Source: Mediterranea sp. (in: CFB group bacteria)
GTDB lineage: Bacteria; Bacteroidota; Bacteroidia; Bacteroidales; Bacteroidaceae
NCBI GenBank assembly: GCA_031287715.1
Contig: JAITSN010000005.1
Coordinates: forward strand, 1 to 54,030
Length of the DNA: 54,030 nucleotides
Direction of reading: 5' to 3'
The notes beneath the pieces are model-generated. The model saw only the letters and a list, made by a program, of their open reading frames with translations. It ran no database searches and was not told the origin of the DNA. Below are positions 8,031 to 15,724 of the stretch, in pieces. A program made the translations under genes and the position numbers. The first letter of the stretch is position 1, and each line of letters opens with the position of its first letter.

Positions 8031-8428
8031 GTGGAAAGTCTCAAAAAAAATATTTGAAGGTTTACACCCCCGTGGAAAGTCCCAAAAAAAATATTTGGAG
8101 GTTTACACCCCCGTGAATGTCACCGAAAAAGAATTTTGGAGGCTTACACCCCCGTGAATGTCATCAAAAAAGAATTTTGGAGGCTTACACCCCCGTGAAT
8201 GTCATCAAAAAAGAATTTTGAAGGTTTACACCCCCGTGAATGTCATCAAAAAAGAATTTTGAAGGTTTACAACCCCGTGAATGTCATCAAAAAAGAAATT
8301 TGGAGGCTTACAACCCCTTGGATGTCATCAAAGAAGAATTTTGGAGGTTTACAACCCCTTGGAAGGCTCCAAAAAAAATATTTGGAGGTTTACAACCCCT
8401 TGGAAAGCTCCAAAAAAGAAATTTGAAG
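8031..8428. repeat. Ten-unit 41-bp tandem repeat (minisatellite)
   Basis: Units begin at 8031, 8072, 8113, 8154, 8195, 8236, 8277, 8318, 8359 and 8400, exactly 41 bp apart. Each combines an A-rich core (AAAAAAGAATTTTGGAGG or close) with TTACACCCCCGTGAATGTC or close. The centre is the most uniform part. The flanking units drift toward GTGGAAAGTC on the left and TTGGAAAGCTCC on the right. Because 41 is not a multiple of 3, the open frames across it are repeat artefacts. It separates the metallopeptidase gene from tetR. Confidence 0.95.
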
Positions 8429-8454
8429 CCGATAGACAGGGAAACCAATGAAAA

Positions 8455-8470
8455 GTGAACAAAGTTTCAC
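8455..8470. promoter_or_regulatory. Candidate TetR operator upstream of tetR
   Basis: GTGAACAAAGTTTCAC is a GTGAA-N6-TTCAC inverted repeat 14 nt before the regulator's ATG. The same half-sites and spacing recur at 9143-9158 between tetR and the FabH-like gene, which fits autoregulation. Confidence 0.55.
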
Positions 8471-8484
8471 TATTTGTTTGAAGT

Positions 8485-9120
8485 ATGGAGCGAAAACAGT
8501 TACTTTGTAAGGTGAAATATAACAAAGAAGACATATTGAAAGTGGCTTTTAATGAGTTTATGGTCAGCGGTTATGCCAGCCCTATCATTAACAGTTTGCA
8601 GGAAAAACTGGGCATGTCGCGCGGGGCGTTGTACCGTCATTATAAGAATAAAGAAGAACTTTTCAAGAAGGTTGTCGATACCTATTTCTTTCACACGCTG
8701 GAACGGGTAACGGAAAATATCAGTCCGAATATGAAAGTCCCCGAATTGGTGCGTTCTTTGCGTAAAAGGCAGCGGCTGATAGCCAAGCTGATCTCGACTA
8801 AAGGAGGAACACAGTTTACGTTCCTGAACTTTACGAACCTGATCATCCAGGCGGCGCGCTATTATCCGGGTTTTGACGTTCGCTTCAAGAAAAGCCAGAT
8901 TAATGTGGAAATGCATTGGAGGATGGCGTTGCGGAACAGTAGGGACGCGGGCGAGATCCGCGAAGATGTAGATATAAACCTGATGAGCCGTCTTTTTGCA
9001 AAAATCTATTTTATGGATACCAGGGAAGACTTCCCGGTAAGGCCGAATGGACAGTTGAACGCACATACGGATGGACAGGACCAGTTTGTGCTGTACTTAT
9101 ATGAAATGATGAAAAGGTAA
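8485..9120 (+). CDS. TetR/AcrR-family transcriptional regulator
   Basis: The protein has 211 residues. Residues about 12-60 form the TetR DNA-binding domain (EDILKVAFNEFMVSGY, then GMSRGALYRHYKNKEELF), the second part being the recognition helix. The remainder is the helical ligand-binding and dimerisation domain, with no match to a specific ligand class by eye. Two matching 16-bp inverted repeats, one just before its own start and one just before the FabH-like gene, are probable binding sites. It therefore likely controls itself and the ketosynthase / glycan cassette downstream. The ligand is unknown. Confidence 0.9.
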   Translation: MERKQLLCKVKYNKEDILKVAFNEFMVSGYASPIINSLQEKLGMSRGALYRHYKNKEELFKKVVDTYFFHTLERVTENISPNMKVPELVRSLRKRQRLIAKLISTKGGTQFTFLNFTNLIIQAARYYPGFDVRFKKSQINVEMHWRMALRNSRDAGEIREDVDINLMSRLFAKIYFMDTREDFPVRPNGQLNAHTDGQDQFVLYLYEMMKR

Positions 9121-9142
9121 AGCGGATTTTTTTGCCCATAAA

Positions 9143-9158
9143 GTGAATAGTTATTCAC
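9143..9158. promoter_or_regulatory. Candidate TetR operator upstream of the FabH-like gene
   Basis: GTGAATAGTTATTCAC is a perfect 16-bp palindrome with 7-bp arms, located 23 nt after the tetR stop and about 70 nt before ATG 9228. It shares the GTGAA-N6-TTCAC architecture with 8455-8470. Confidence 0.6.
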
Positions 9159-9227
9159 ATCAGGGCGTTAATAGAGCAAAACGAGTATAAAAAACAAGAA
9201 TAACATAACTTCAAAAAAACAATAACT

Positions 9228-10217
9228 ATGTTTATCAATGCAATTGGCCAATATGTACCTAAACATATGATTCAGAACAGTTATTTTACAGATCTGAACG
9301 GGCTTACAGATGAGTGGATCTACCAACGTACAGGGATTAAATCGCGTGTCAGGGCTTCCTCGAAAGAAACGATTGAATACATGTGCAGAAAAGCAGTAGA
9401 AAGGGCATTACCCAAGTTGCCTTATGACATAAGCGAGGTCGGGTTGATCATCTTTGCTTCGTATACCCCATCGGATACGGTGGGAACGGTGGGCCACCTG
9501 ATCCAGCGGGAATTTAATATAGCTTCGGCTAAGGTGTTTTATATATCTTCGGCATGTTCGTCGGGCATCAACGCAATGGAAGCAATCAAATCATACTTTG
9601 ATTCGGGACTGGCCTCTAAAGCATTGCTGATCTGTGCGGATAGAAACTCCTCGTATTCGGACGACACGGATTCGGTGGCCGGACACTTGTGGGGAGATGC
9701 CGCGGTAGCCTACTTTTTCTCGAAGGCGTCTTATTCCCAACAGGAAACAAAGATCCTGGCAATCAATACGCAGGGACTTGGACATATCGGGCTGGGGCCT
9801 GAAGCCGTTAAGCTGAACCTGCCTAAGGGAGGATTGCAGATGCCGTTCGGAAAGGATGTATTTACGTATGCGTGTACCTACATTGCAGAAAATACGGAGA
9901 AGATACTGAAAGATAACGGATATGAAATAGAAGATCTGTCTTACTTCATAGGACACCAGGCAAACATGCGTATTCTGAAGAACGTGGCGCAACGCTTGGG
10001 CCTGCCGGAAAAGAAATCACTGTCCAACATCGAACGGATGGGAAATACAGGGTCGGCGAGCGCTTTGTTGGTATTTGCCATGAACTACGACCGATACGAA
10101 GACTCGGACCTGATATGTATGTCCGTGTTTGGAGGCGGATACTCAGCAGGCGCCTGCCTGATGAAGACAGGGCACAGGTCGGGCGCGGCGCAAGAAGCCG
10201 TCAAAGAGGCCATATAA
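9228..10217 (+). CDS. FabH-like 3-oxoacyl-ACP synthase III
   Basis: The 329-residue protein has the KAS III fold and the complete catalytic triad: Cys110 in SSACSSG, His243 in GHQANMR and Asn273 in NTGSAS. KAS III enzymes condense an acyl-CoA with malonyl-ACP or a similar acceptor. The gene is not next to other fatty-acid genes. It follows a TetR regulator and overlaps a GtrA gene (TAATG at 10215-10219). This is therefore more likely a specialised paralogue than the main housekeeping FabH, perhaps making an acyl group or lipid carrier used with the glycosyltransferases downstream. That role is inference; the enzyme class is well supported. Confidence 0.85.
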   Translation: MFINAIGQYVPKHMIQNSYFTDLNGLTDEWIYQRTGIKSRVRASSKETIEYMCRKAVERALPKLPYDISEVGLIIFASYTPSDTVGTVGHLIQREFNIASAKVFYISSACSSGINAMEAIKSYFDSGLASKALLICADRNSSYSDDTDSVAGHLWGDAAVAYFFSKASYSQQETKILAINTQGLGHIGLGPEAVKLNLPKGGLQMPFGKDVFTYACTYIAENTEKILKDNGYEIEDLSYFIGHQANMRILKNVAQRLGLPEKKSLSNIERMGNTGSASALLVFAMNYDRYEDSDLICMSVFGGGYSAGACLMKTGHRSGAAQEAVKEAI

Positions 10218-10636
10218 TGGGCGTTACTTTAAAACAAATGGTCAAGTATGGGCTGGTCGGAGTGCTGAATACATTGCTGACCGCTGCTATTATCTGGATT
10301 CTGCTGCGTATCCTTTCGGATAAGGATAGCCCTAAGCCTGTCCCTGCGCTGATCATGTTTATTGCCAATTCTACGGGATATATAGCCGGCTTGATCAATA
10401 GCTTTATCTTAAACAGGAACTGGACGTTTAAAAGTAAGTCCAGCTGGCAGCTCAGCCTGCTTCGGTTCCTTGCAGTCTTCGCGGTTTGCTACTGTTTGCA
10501 GTTGAGCGTTGTTTTATGGCTCAATAGCTTTGAGGTTATCGCATCGGCATATATTTGCCAGCTTGTTGGGATTGTGGTATATTCGGCATTGAATTTCTTT
10601 CTCAATAAATATTATACTTTCTATGAAAACGCTTAA
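10217..10636 (+). CDS. GtrA-family membrane protein
   Basis: The protein has 139 residues and four predicted membrane helices. The family motifs are present: a glycine-rich first helix (KYGLVGVLNTLLT) and the paired NSFILNRNWTF and NFFLNKYYTF segments after helices 2 and 4. GtrA proteins are thought to help flip or hold polyprenyl-phosphate-linked sugars. I start it at ATG 10217, which overlaps the FabH-like stop by one base; an upstream extension of the frame is shadow of that gene. Its 3' end overlaps the GT2 gene by 14 nt, indicating translational coupling. Confidence 0.9.
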   Translation: MGVTLKQMVKYGLVGVLNTLLTAAIIWILLRILSDKDSPKPVPALIMFIANSTGYIAGLINSFILNRNWTFKSKSSWQLSLLRFLAVFAVCYCLQLSVVLWLNSFEVIASAYICQLVGIVVYSALNFFLNKYYTFYENA

Positions 10637-11564
10637 TGTAATCGTCCCATGTTATAATGAGGCTCTCGTTATCAGGGAAACATACGAAAGGCTCTCTTCC
10701 GTACTAAAAACATTAGATGGTGTCGAATCAACAATCACATTCATTGACGATGGAAGTTGGGACGGAACGCCGGATATATTGCGGGAGATAGGGAAAACGG
10801 ATGCAAGCGTCAGGATTATCGGCCTCTCCCGTAATTTCGGGCACCAGGCTGCCGTAACCGCCGGAATCAATCACTGCACCGCCGACATGGCTGTAATCAT
10901 TGACGCCGACCTGCAAGACCCTCCGGAAATCATACCCGGCCTGATTCGCTGCAAAGAAGAACAAGACGCAAACGTGGTATATTGCGTCCGCAAGAAAAGA
11001 GAAGGGGAAGGGCTTTTCAAAAAACTGTCTGCCGGTTTGTTTTACCGGCTGCTCAATTCCCTTACCGAAGTTAAATTCCCCGTTGATACGGGCGACTTCC
11101 GATTGATAGACGCCTGTGTGATCGGAGAGTTCAACAAGCTGCACGAACGCGGAAAGTATATTCGCGGACTGATCTCATGGATCGGATTTAAGCAAGTGCC
11201 TTTTTATTACGAAAGACATGCACGTTTTGCAGGAGAAACCAAATACCCATTGAAGAGAATGTTACGGTTTGCCATGACCGCATTGCTCTATTTCTCGAAG
11301 AAACCGCTACAAATAGCCCTTGCCTTGGGATTCCTGGCCATATTGGTGGGATTGGTGCTGGCCTGCTGGTATTTCTTCGGCAAGCTTTTCGGATTTACAC
11401 ATGCCGAAAGCGGATTTACTTCAACCATGATCCTTATCATCTTCTTTGGAGGCGTCCAACTCCTGACCATCGGGGCATTGGGACAATACATCGGTGTGCT
11501 TTTCGACGAAATAAAAGGACGCCCCGAATACATCATCAAAGACCGGATAAACTTCAATAAATAA
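10623..11564 (+). CDS. GT2 polyprenyl-phosphate glycosyltransferase (GtrB/ArnC/DPM-like)
   Basis: The 313-residue protein opens with the GT2 fold (VIVPCYNEA, IDDGS at 41-45, DADLQD at 94-99, the last being the metal and nucleotide-sugar site). It ends with two membrane helices at about 230-250 and 265-290. This layout is that of GtrB, ArnC and DPM-like enzymes, which move a sugar from a nucleotide donor to undecaprenyl or dolichyl phosphate. Flanked by GtrA and a GT39-type transferase, it would supply the lipid-linked sugar that the latter uses. The sugar cannot be read from the sequence. Confidence 0.9.
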   Translation: MKTLNVIVPCYNEALVIRETYERLSSVLKTLDGVESTITFIDDGSWDGTPDILREIGKTDASVRIIGLSRNFGHQAAVTAGINHCTADMAVIIDADLQDPPEIIPGLIRCKEEQDANVVYCVRKKREGEGLFKKLSAGLFYRLLNSLTEVKFPVDTGDFRLIDACVIGEFNKLHERGKYIRGLISWIGFKQVPFYYERHARFAGETKYPLKRMLRFAMTALLYFSKKPLQIALALGFLAILVGLVLACWYFFGKLFGFTHAESGFTSTMILIIFFGGVQLLTIGALGQYIGVLFDEIKGRPEYIIKDRINFNK

Positions 11565-11574
11565 TATATCTCCT

Positions 11575-13311
11575 ATGCGACAATCTTTATCTTCCATCCC
11601 TTTCGGAAATCTGTTTATTACCGTTCTGCTGGTTGCAGCCTTGACTACCCTGCCCTGGATCGGCGGGGGCGAATACTATACGAAAGGCGAACCGCGCGAA
11701 GCATCGGTAGCCGTGTCCATGCTCGACGAAGGCAATTGGATACTACCGTATGTTTATGCCGATGAGATTGCATACAAACCCCCGTTTACACACTGGATGA
11801 TGGCGCTGTGTTCGTTGCCGGGCGGAGAAGTCACCCCTTTCACCTCCCGCCTTCCCTCGGCGATAGCTTTTATTATCATGGTTGGATGCTGCTTCAGGTT
11901 TTTCGGAAGATTTATGGGGAAGGGCCAATCGCTCGCCGCCATACTTGTATTCATCTCCTGTTTTGAAATCCACCGCGCCGCCATGACCTCGCGGGTAGAC
12001 ATGGTACTGACCGCCTTTATCGTATGTGGGCTGATCGGCCTGTTCTATTGGGCCGAAGACAAGCAACTGAAAGGACTGCCCTGGCATATCCCGCTCCTGC
12101 TGGGAGGCGCCGCGCTTACGAAAGGCCCCGTGGGAATCGTCTTGCCGCTATTCGTCTTCGGCGTTTATTTGCTACTCACCCGCAGGAAATTCACAACGAT
12201 CATCCTTAAATGCACAATTGTAGGCATACTCTCCCTGATGCCCCTGCTCATCTGGTATTACGCCGCCTATCTGCAAGGAGGGCCGGCCTTCCTCGACCTG
12301 GTTTGGGGAGAAAACGCAGGCCGCTTCCTTGGAAGCGACAACGCCAAGCTGCATTATGACTTGGGCCATGAACATCCGTTCTGGTACAACTTCATCCTGC
12401 TGCTGCTCGGATTCATGCCGTGGACGTTGTTCCCCCTCTTTTCCGCCGCCGCCGTCAAGCCCGTATTTAAGCGCTCTCAAAACATCTGGCGAAACACCCT
12501 ATCGATACAAAGAGAAAAGCTCTTTTCGCTGGCCGCCCTTTGCCTCATCCTTTTCTTTTATTGCATCCCCATGAGCAAGCGGGGAACCTACCTGATGCCG
12601 GCCTATCCCTTTATCGCCGTGTTCCTTGGGCAATACATGCACGCCTTCGCAACGAAACATCCCGGCGTAAACCGTGCCTTCGGCATCTTCTGGGCGATCA
12701 TTACCGGCATTTTCGCAATCCTCTCCCTATCCGCCCTATCGGGACGGATTAACCTGCACGACCTTGCGGCCAACTTTATCAAGAAAGACAAAACACTATT
12801 CCATACCAACCTGATAGGAGAAGCATTATCCACCCCGACAGTTGTATATGTTGTTGTGTTGGCCGCGCTTTTGGCCCTGTTCGGCATATTGGTCTGCCAA
12901 CTCCGGAAAAAGAACCAAATGGCTATCCTCTATGCCGTTTTCGGCGCCTGGCTCATGTGCAACGTATTGATGGACGGCATCGCCTTGCCCGCGTTCAAGG
13001 ACGGCACATCCATCAAGCCTTTCGTTACAGAGATCAAGCGAAAATATCCCTTAGAAAAAGAAAATACTTACGTGGTGAACAACCTCCGCAAATACGCAAA
13101 CCTGTATGGAGTCAATTTCTACCTGCATAACGGCTTTATGAGCTTCGAAAACGAAAAGCCGGAAGAAGGCTTCTTCTTTTCCACCGCTACAGACATCGGC
13201 AAGGTCAGGGAAGCCTATCCCGATTACCGGTTCGACCTGCTGGAAGAAAGCCCCAACCGGTATAATGACACAAACGCGGTGATACAGCTGTATGCGTTCG
13301 GGAAAGATTAA
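11575..13311 (+). CDS. GT39/ArnT-like membrane glycosyltransferase
   Basis: The 578-residue multi-spanning protein has the ArnT/PMT hallmarks in its first periplasmic loop: GEPREASVAVSML (the acidic catalytic loop) and the PPFTHW motif. Many hydrophobic helices follow, and the C-terminal soluble part is short. Such enzymes transfer a sugar from a polyprenyl-phosphate donor to lipid A, a protein or a glycan on the outer face of the inner membrane. It lies 10 nt after the GT2 gene, completing a GtrA-GT2-GT39 cassette. The acceptor is unknown; a lipid A or surface-glycan modification is the usual reading. Confidence 0.88.
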   Translation: MRQSLSSIPFGNLFITVLLVAALTTLPWIGGGEYYTKGEPREASVAVSMLDEGNWILPYVYADEIAYKPPFTHWMMALCSLPGGEVTPFTSRLPSAIAFIIMVGCCFRFFGRFMGKGQSLAAILVFISCFEIHRAAMTSRVDMVLTAFIVCGLIGLFYWAEDKQLKGLPWHIPLLLGGAALTKGPVGIVLPLFVFGVYLLLTRRKFTTIILKCTIVGILSLMPLLIWYYAAYLQGGPAFLDLVWGENAGRFLGSDNAKLHYDLGHEHPFWYNFILLLLGFMPWTLFPLFSAAAVKPVFKRSQNIWRNTLSIQREKLFSLAALCLILFFYCIPMSKRGTYLMPAYPFIAVFLGQYMHAFATKHPGVNRAFGIFWAIITGIFAILSLSALSGRINLHDLAANFIKKDKTLFHTNLIGEALSTPTVVYVVVLAALLALFGILVCQLRKKNQMAILYAVFGAWLMCNVLMDGIALPAFKDGTSIKPFVTEIKRKYPLEKENTYVVNNLRKYANLYGVNFYLHNGFMSFENEKPEEGFFFSTATDIGKVREAYPDYRFDLLEESPNRYNDTNAVIQLYAFGKD

Positions 13312-13335
13312 CCATTTATAATTGACAATGGAAGT

Positions 13336-14184
13336 ATGAACATCGAATTAGGTAGATTCAATGCCTTGGAGGTAGTGAAAGAAGTAGACTTCGGCATGTA
13401 CTTGGATGGCGGCGAACAGGGCGAGATCCTGCTGCCTGCCCGTTATGTGCCGGAAGATTGCAAGGTGGGCGACCGGCTGGATGTTTTCCTTTACTTGGAT
13501 GCCGAAGAGCGGCTGGTTGCCACAACGCTGATTCCCTTTGTGCAGGTGGGGGAATTTGCCTGCCTGGAGGTGAACTGGGTGAATGAGTACGGCGCTTTCC
13601 TGAATTGGGGGCTGATGAAGGACTTGTTCGTGCCTTTCCGTGAACAGAAAATGAAGATGCAGATAGGCGGGAAGTACGTCGTTTATGCTTATGTGGACCA
13701 AGAGAGTTACCGCATTGTAGCATCGGCGAAGGTAGACCGCTACCTGTCGAAAGAAACCCCGGCATACCAACCGGAGGAGGAGGTCGATGTGCTGGTTTGG
13801 CAGAAAACGGAACTCGGATTCAAGGTGATCATCGAGAATAAGTATAGCGGGCTGCTGTATGGCAACCAAGTCTTCTGCGATATTCATACCGGCGACAGGA
13901 TGAAAGCTTATATCCGGCAGGTGCGTCCGGACGGAAAGATTGACCTGATGCTTCAAAAGACCGGAACCGAACATGTGGGCGATTTTGCCAACCGGTTACT
14001 GCGTTATATCAAAGAGCATGACGGTTCAATCCCATTTGGTGACAAGAGCGACGCCGCAGACATCTACGATGCGTTCGGCGTGAGCAAAAAGACATTCAAA
14101 AAGGCTGTGGGCGATTTGTACAAGCAGCGGCTGATCGTTATCGGCGAAAGCGGCTTGCGACTAACCCCACGGCAAAAGAAATAA
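13336..14184 (+). CDS. CvfB-like S1-domain RNA-binding protein
   Basis: The 282-residue protein starts with S1-like beta-barrels (FGMYLDGGEQGEILLPARYV at about 22-41; VNEYGAFLNWGLMKDLFVPF at about 81-100; FKVIIENKYSGLLYGNQVF further on). It ends with a winged-helix segment (DAADIYDAFGVSKKTFKKAVGDLY). This is the domain order of CvfB/YitL proteins, which bind RNA. It has no signal peptide. Its last 47 nt overlap, tail to tail, the 3' end of the symporter gene on the other strand. Confidence 0.85.
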   Translation: MNIELGRFNALEVVKEVDFGMYLDGGEQGEILLPARYVPEDCKVGDRLDVFLYLDAEERLVATTLIPFVQVGEFACLEVNWVNEYGAFLNWGLMKDLFVPFREQKMKMQIGGKYVVYAYVDQESYRIVASAKVDRYLSKETPAYQPEEEVDVLVWQKTELGFKVIIENKYSGLLYGNQVFCDIHTGDRMKAYIRQVRPDGKIDLMLQKTGTEHVGDFANRLLRYIKEHDGSIPFGDKSDAADIYDAFGVSKKTFKKAVGDLYKQRLIVIGESGLRLTPRQKK

Positions 14185-15592
14185 GCAGCCCGAGGCAGAA
14201 GATCGTCAGCGTTCCCAGCACGGTGATCATGTAATGATGGAAAACCGTCTGCCCGCTGAGGGTCATCCAGCCGATCAATGAAACGCCGCAGACGGCGCCT
14301 ATCAATGCAGCGCCCCGCTTGACCCTGCGCGACATATACCCCAACAGAAACAGCCCCAACATTCCGCCGCTGAAGATGCCTGTCAGTTTCCACCAGGCAT
14401 CTAGCACATTGGCGACCGACATCATGGCCAGCCCGACGCCTGTACCCAGCAAACCCAGCACCAAAGATGTTCCGTACAGCACGTTCATGCCGTACTTTTC
14501 GCTCAGGTGCTTATTCTTCCGTTTGACGAAGTCCGTCAGGATGACGGTGGATGCACTGTTGACGCTGGTCGAAACGGTGCTCATACCCGCGGCGAAGATA
14601 GCCGCGATGAGCAGGCCGGTTACGCCGGCAGGCAAGCCGTTGACGATAAAATAAGGAAAGACCTGGTCGGGCTTGAGCGTATCGACGATGGCGTCCGGCA
14701 GAGCTTTGTAATACACAAACAACGCCGTGCCTATGATGAAAAACAGCAAGCTGACCGGCAGATACAGAAGCCCACCGAACAGTGCGGAGAACCGGGCGCT
14801 TTTGTCGCTCCGGGCCGTCTTGTACCGCTGGACATAGTTCTGGTCGATCCCGTAGTTCTGCAAATTGATGAAGATGCCATAAAGCAGCACCACCCAGAAC
14901 GTAGACGTATCGACTCCCGGGCCGAAATCACCCAACGAAAATTTATTGTACGCCGAACCGGTTTCTATAAATTGCGGGATGCCGCCGGGTATGGAAAAAA
15001 GCAAGAGGATAGCGCAGGTCAGCGCACCGGCAATCAGGATAATGCCTTGTATGGCGTCGGTCCATATCACGGCTTTTATTCCGCCCAAAACAGAATAGAA
15101 GGTGACGCAAATGCCGGTCAGGATGACGATGACAGCGATGTCCCAACCCAATATGGAATGTAGCGGCAAGGCCAGCAAATACAACACCGAACCGATGCGT
15201 GTCACTTGAGTGAGCAAATAACAACCGGCGGCATACGCCCTGGCCCAGTAGCCGAAACGCTCTTCCAGGAAACTGTAAGCCGAAACGCTTTGGATGCTCC
15301 GGTAGAACGGAACGAAATAGTAGGCGGCCAGGACGGAAGCCAGCGGAATGGACAGGCTGAACACAAAGGCGTTCCAATCGCTCTTATAGGCGCTGCCGGG
15401 GAGGGCGAGGAAGCTGATGCTGCTGACGTAAGTCGCAAAAATAGACATGCCCACAATGAAACCCGGCAGGTTGCCTCCTGCTTCGGTATAGTCGGATACG
15501 TTTTTATTCTTCCGGACGAATGAGCTGCCGAACAGCGTGGTGCCTAACGTAAAGGCCAGGAAGATGATCAGGTCGAGTGTTTGAATTTGCAT
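14138..15592 (-). CDS. Sodium:solute symporter (SSS family)
   Basis: The 484-residue protein has about 13 predicted membrane helices and the SSS family pattern: an early GTTLFGSSFVRKNKNVSDY loop, then AGGNLPGFIVGMSIFATYVSSISFL (given here only in part), and a conserved GIDQNYVQRY loop. Relatives carry sugars, amino acids or sialic acid with sodium. The substrate cannot be told here. It is a single-gene unit: a hairpin terminator separates it from tldE upstream on the same strand. Its 3' end runs 47 nt into the cvfB-like gene. Confidence 0.88.
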   Translation of the reverse strand: MQIQTLDLIIFLAFTLGTTLFGSSFVRKNKNVSDYTEAGGNLPGFIVGMSIFATYVSSISFLALPGSAYKSDWNAFVFSLSIPLASVLAAYYFVPFYRSIQSVSAYSFLEERFGYWARAYAAGCYLLTQVTRIGSVLYLLALPLHSILGWDIAVIVILTGICVTFYSVLGGIKAVIWTDAIQGIILIAGALTCAILLLFSIPGGIPQFIETGSAYNKFSLGDFGPGVDTSTFWVVLLYGIFINLQNYGIDQNYVQRYKTARSDKSARFSALFGGLLYLPVSLLFFIIGTALFVYYKALPDAIVDTLKPDQVFPYFIVNGLPAGVTGLLIAAIFAAGMSTVSTSVNSASTVILTDFVKRKNKHLSEKYGMNVLYGTSLVLGLLGTGVGLAMMSVANVLDAWWKLTGIFSGGMLGLFLLGYMSRRVKRGAALIGAVCGVSLIGWMTLSGQTVFHHYMITVLGTLTIFCLGLLISFAVGLVASRFRR

Positions 15593-15654
15593 GATTCTTT
15601 CAGAGTTTCTATAAGAAAAAACTGTTTTGGAGCTGTTTTGTACTCAACAGAGAC

Positions 15655-15700
15655 AAAAAAGAAGCCCGCGGCTTTTCAAAAAGAAACGGCCACGGGTTTC
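15655..15700 (-). terminator. Leftward terminator after tldE
   Basis: On the minus strand, arms at 15693-15700 and 15661-15668 (8 bp, one G-U) with inner pairing are followed by six T. It lies just past the tldE stop and before the symporter start. Confidence 0.65.
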
Positions 15701-15724
15701 ATCCTGTAACTTAAAAGGAGGGGT

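Noticed and set aside
8031..8428. CRISPR array
   Set aside because: The parts between the conserved cores are also conserved, so there are no variable spacers, and no cas genes are present. It is a tandem repeat.
8199..8458. Overlapping small open frames of about 75 codons
   Set aside because: They only read through the 41-bp repeat in shifting frames and have no ribosome-binding site or family resemblance.
10115..10216. Upstream extension of the GtrA frame
   Set aside because: It lies wholly within the FabH-like gene. ATG 10217 gives a normal GtrA protein.
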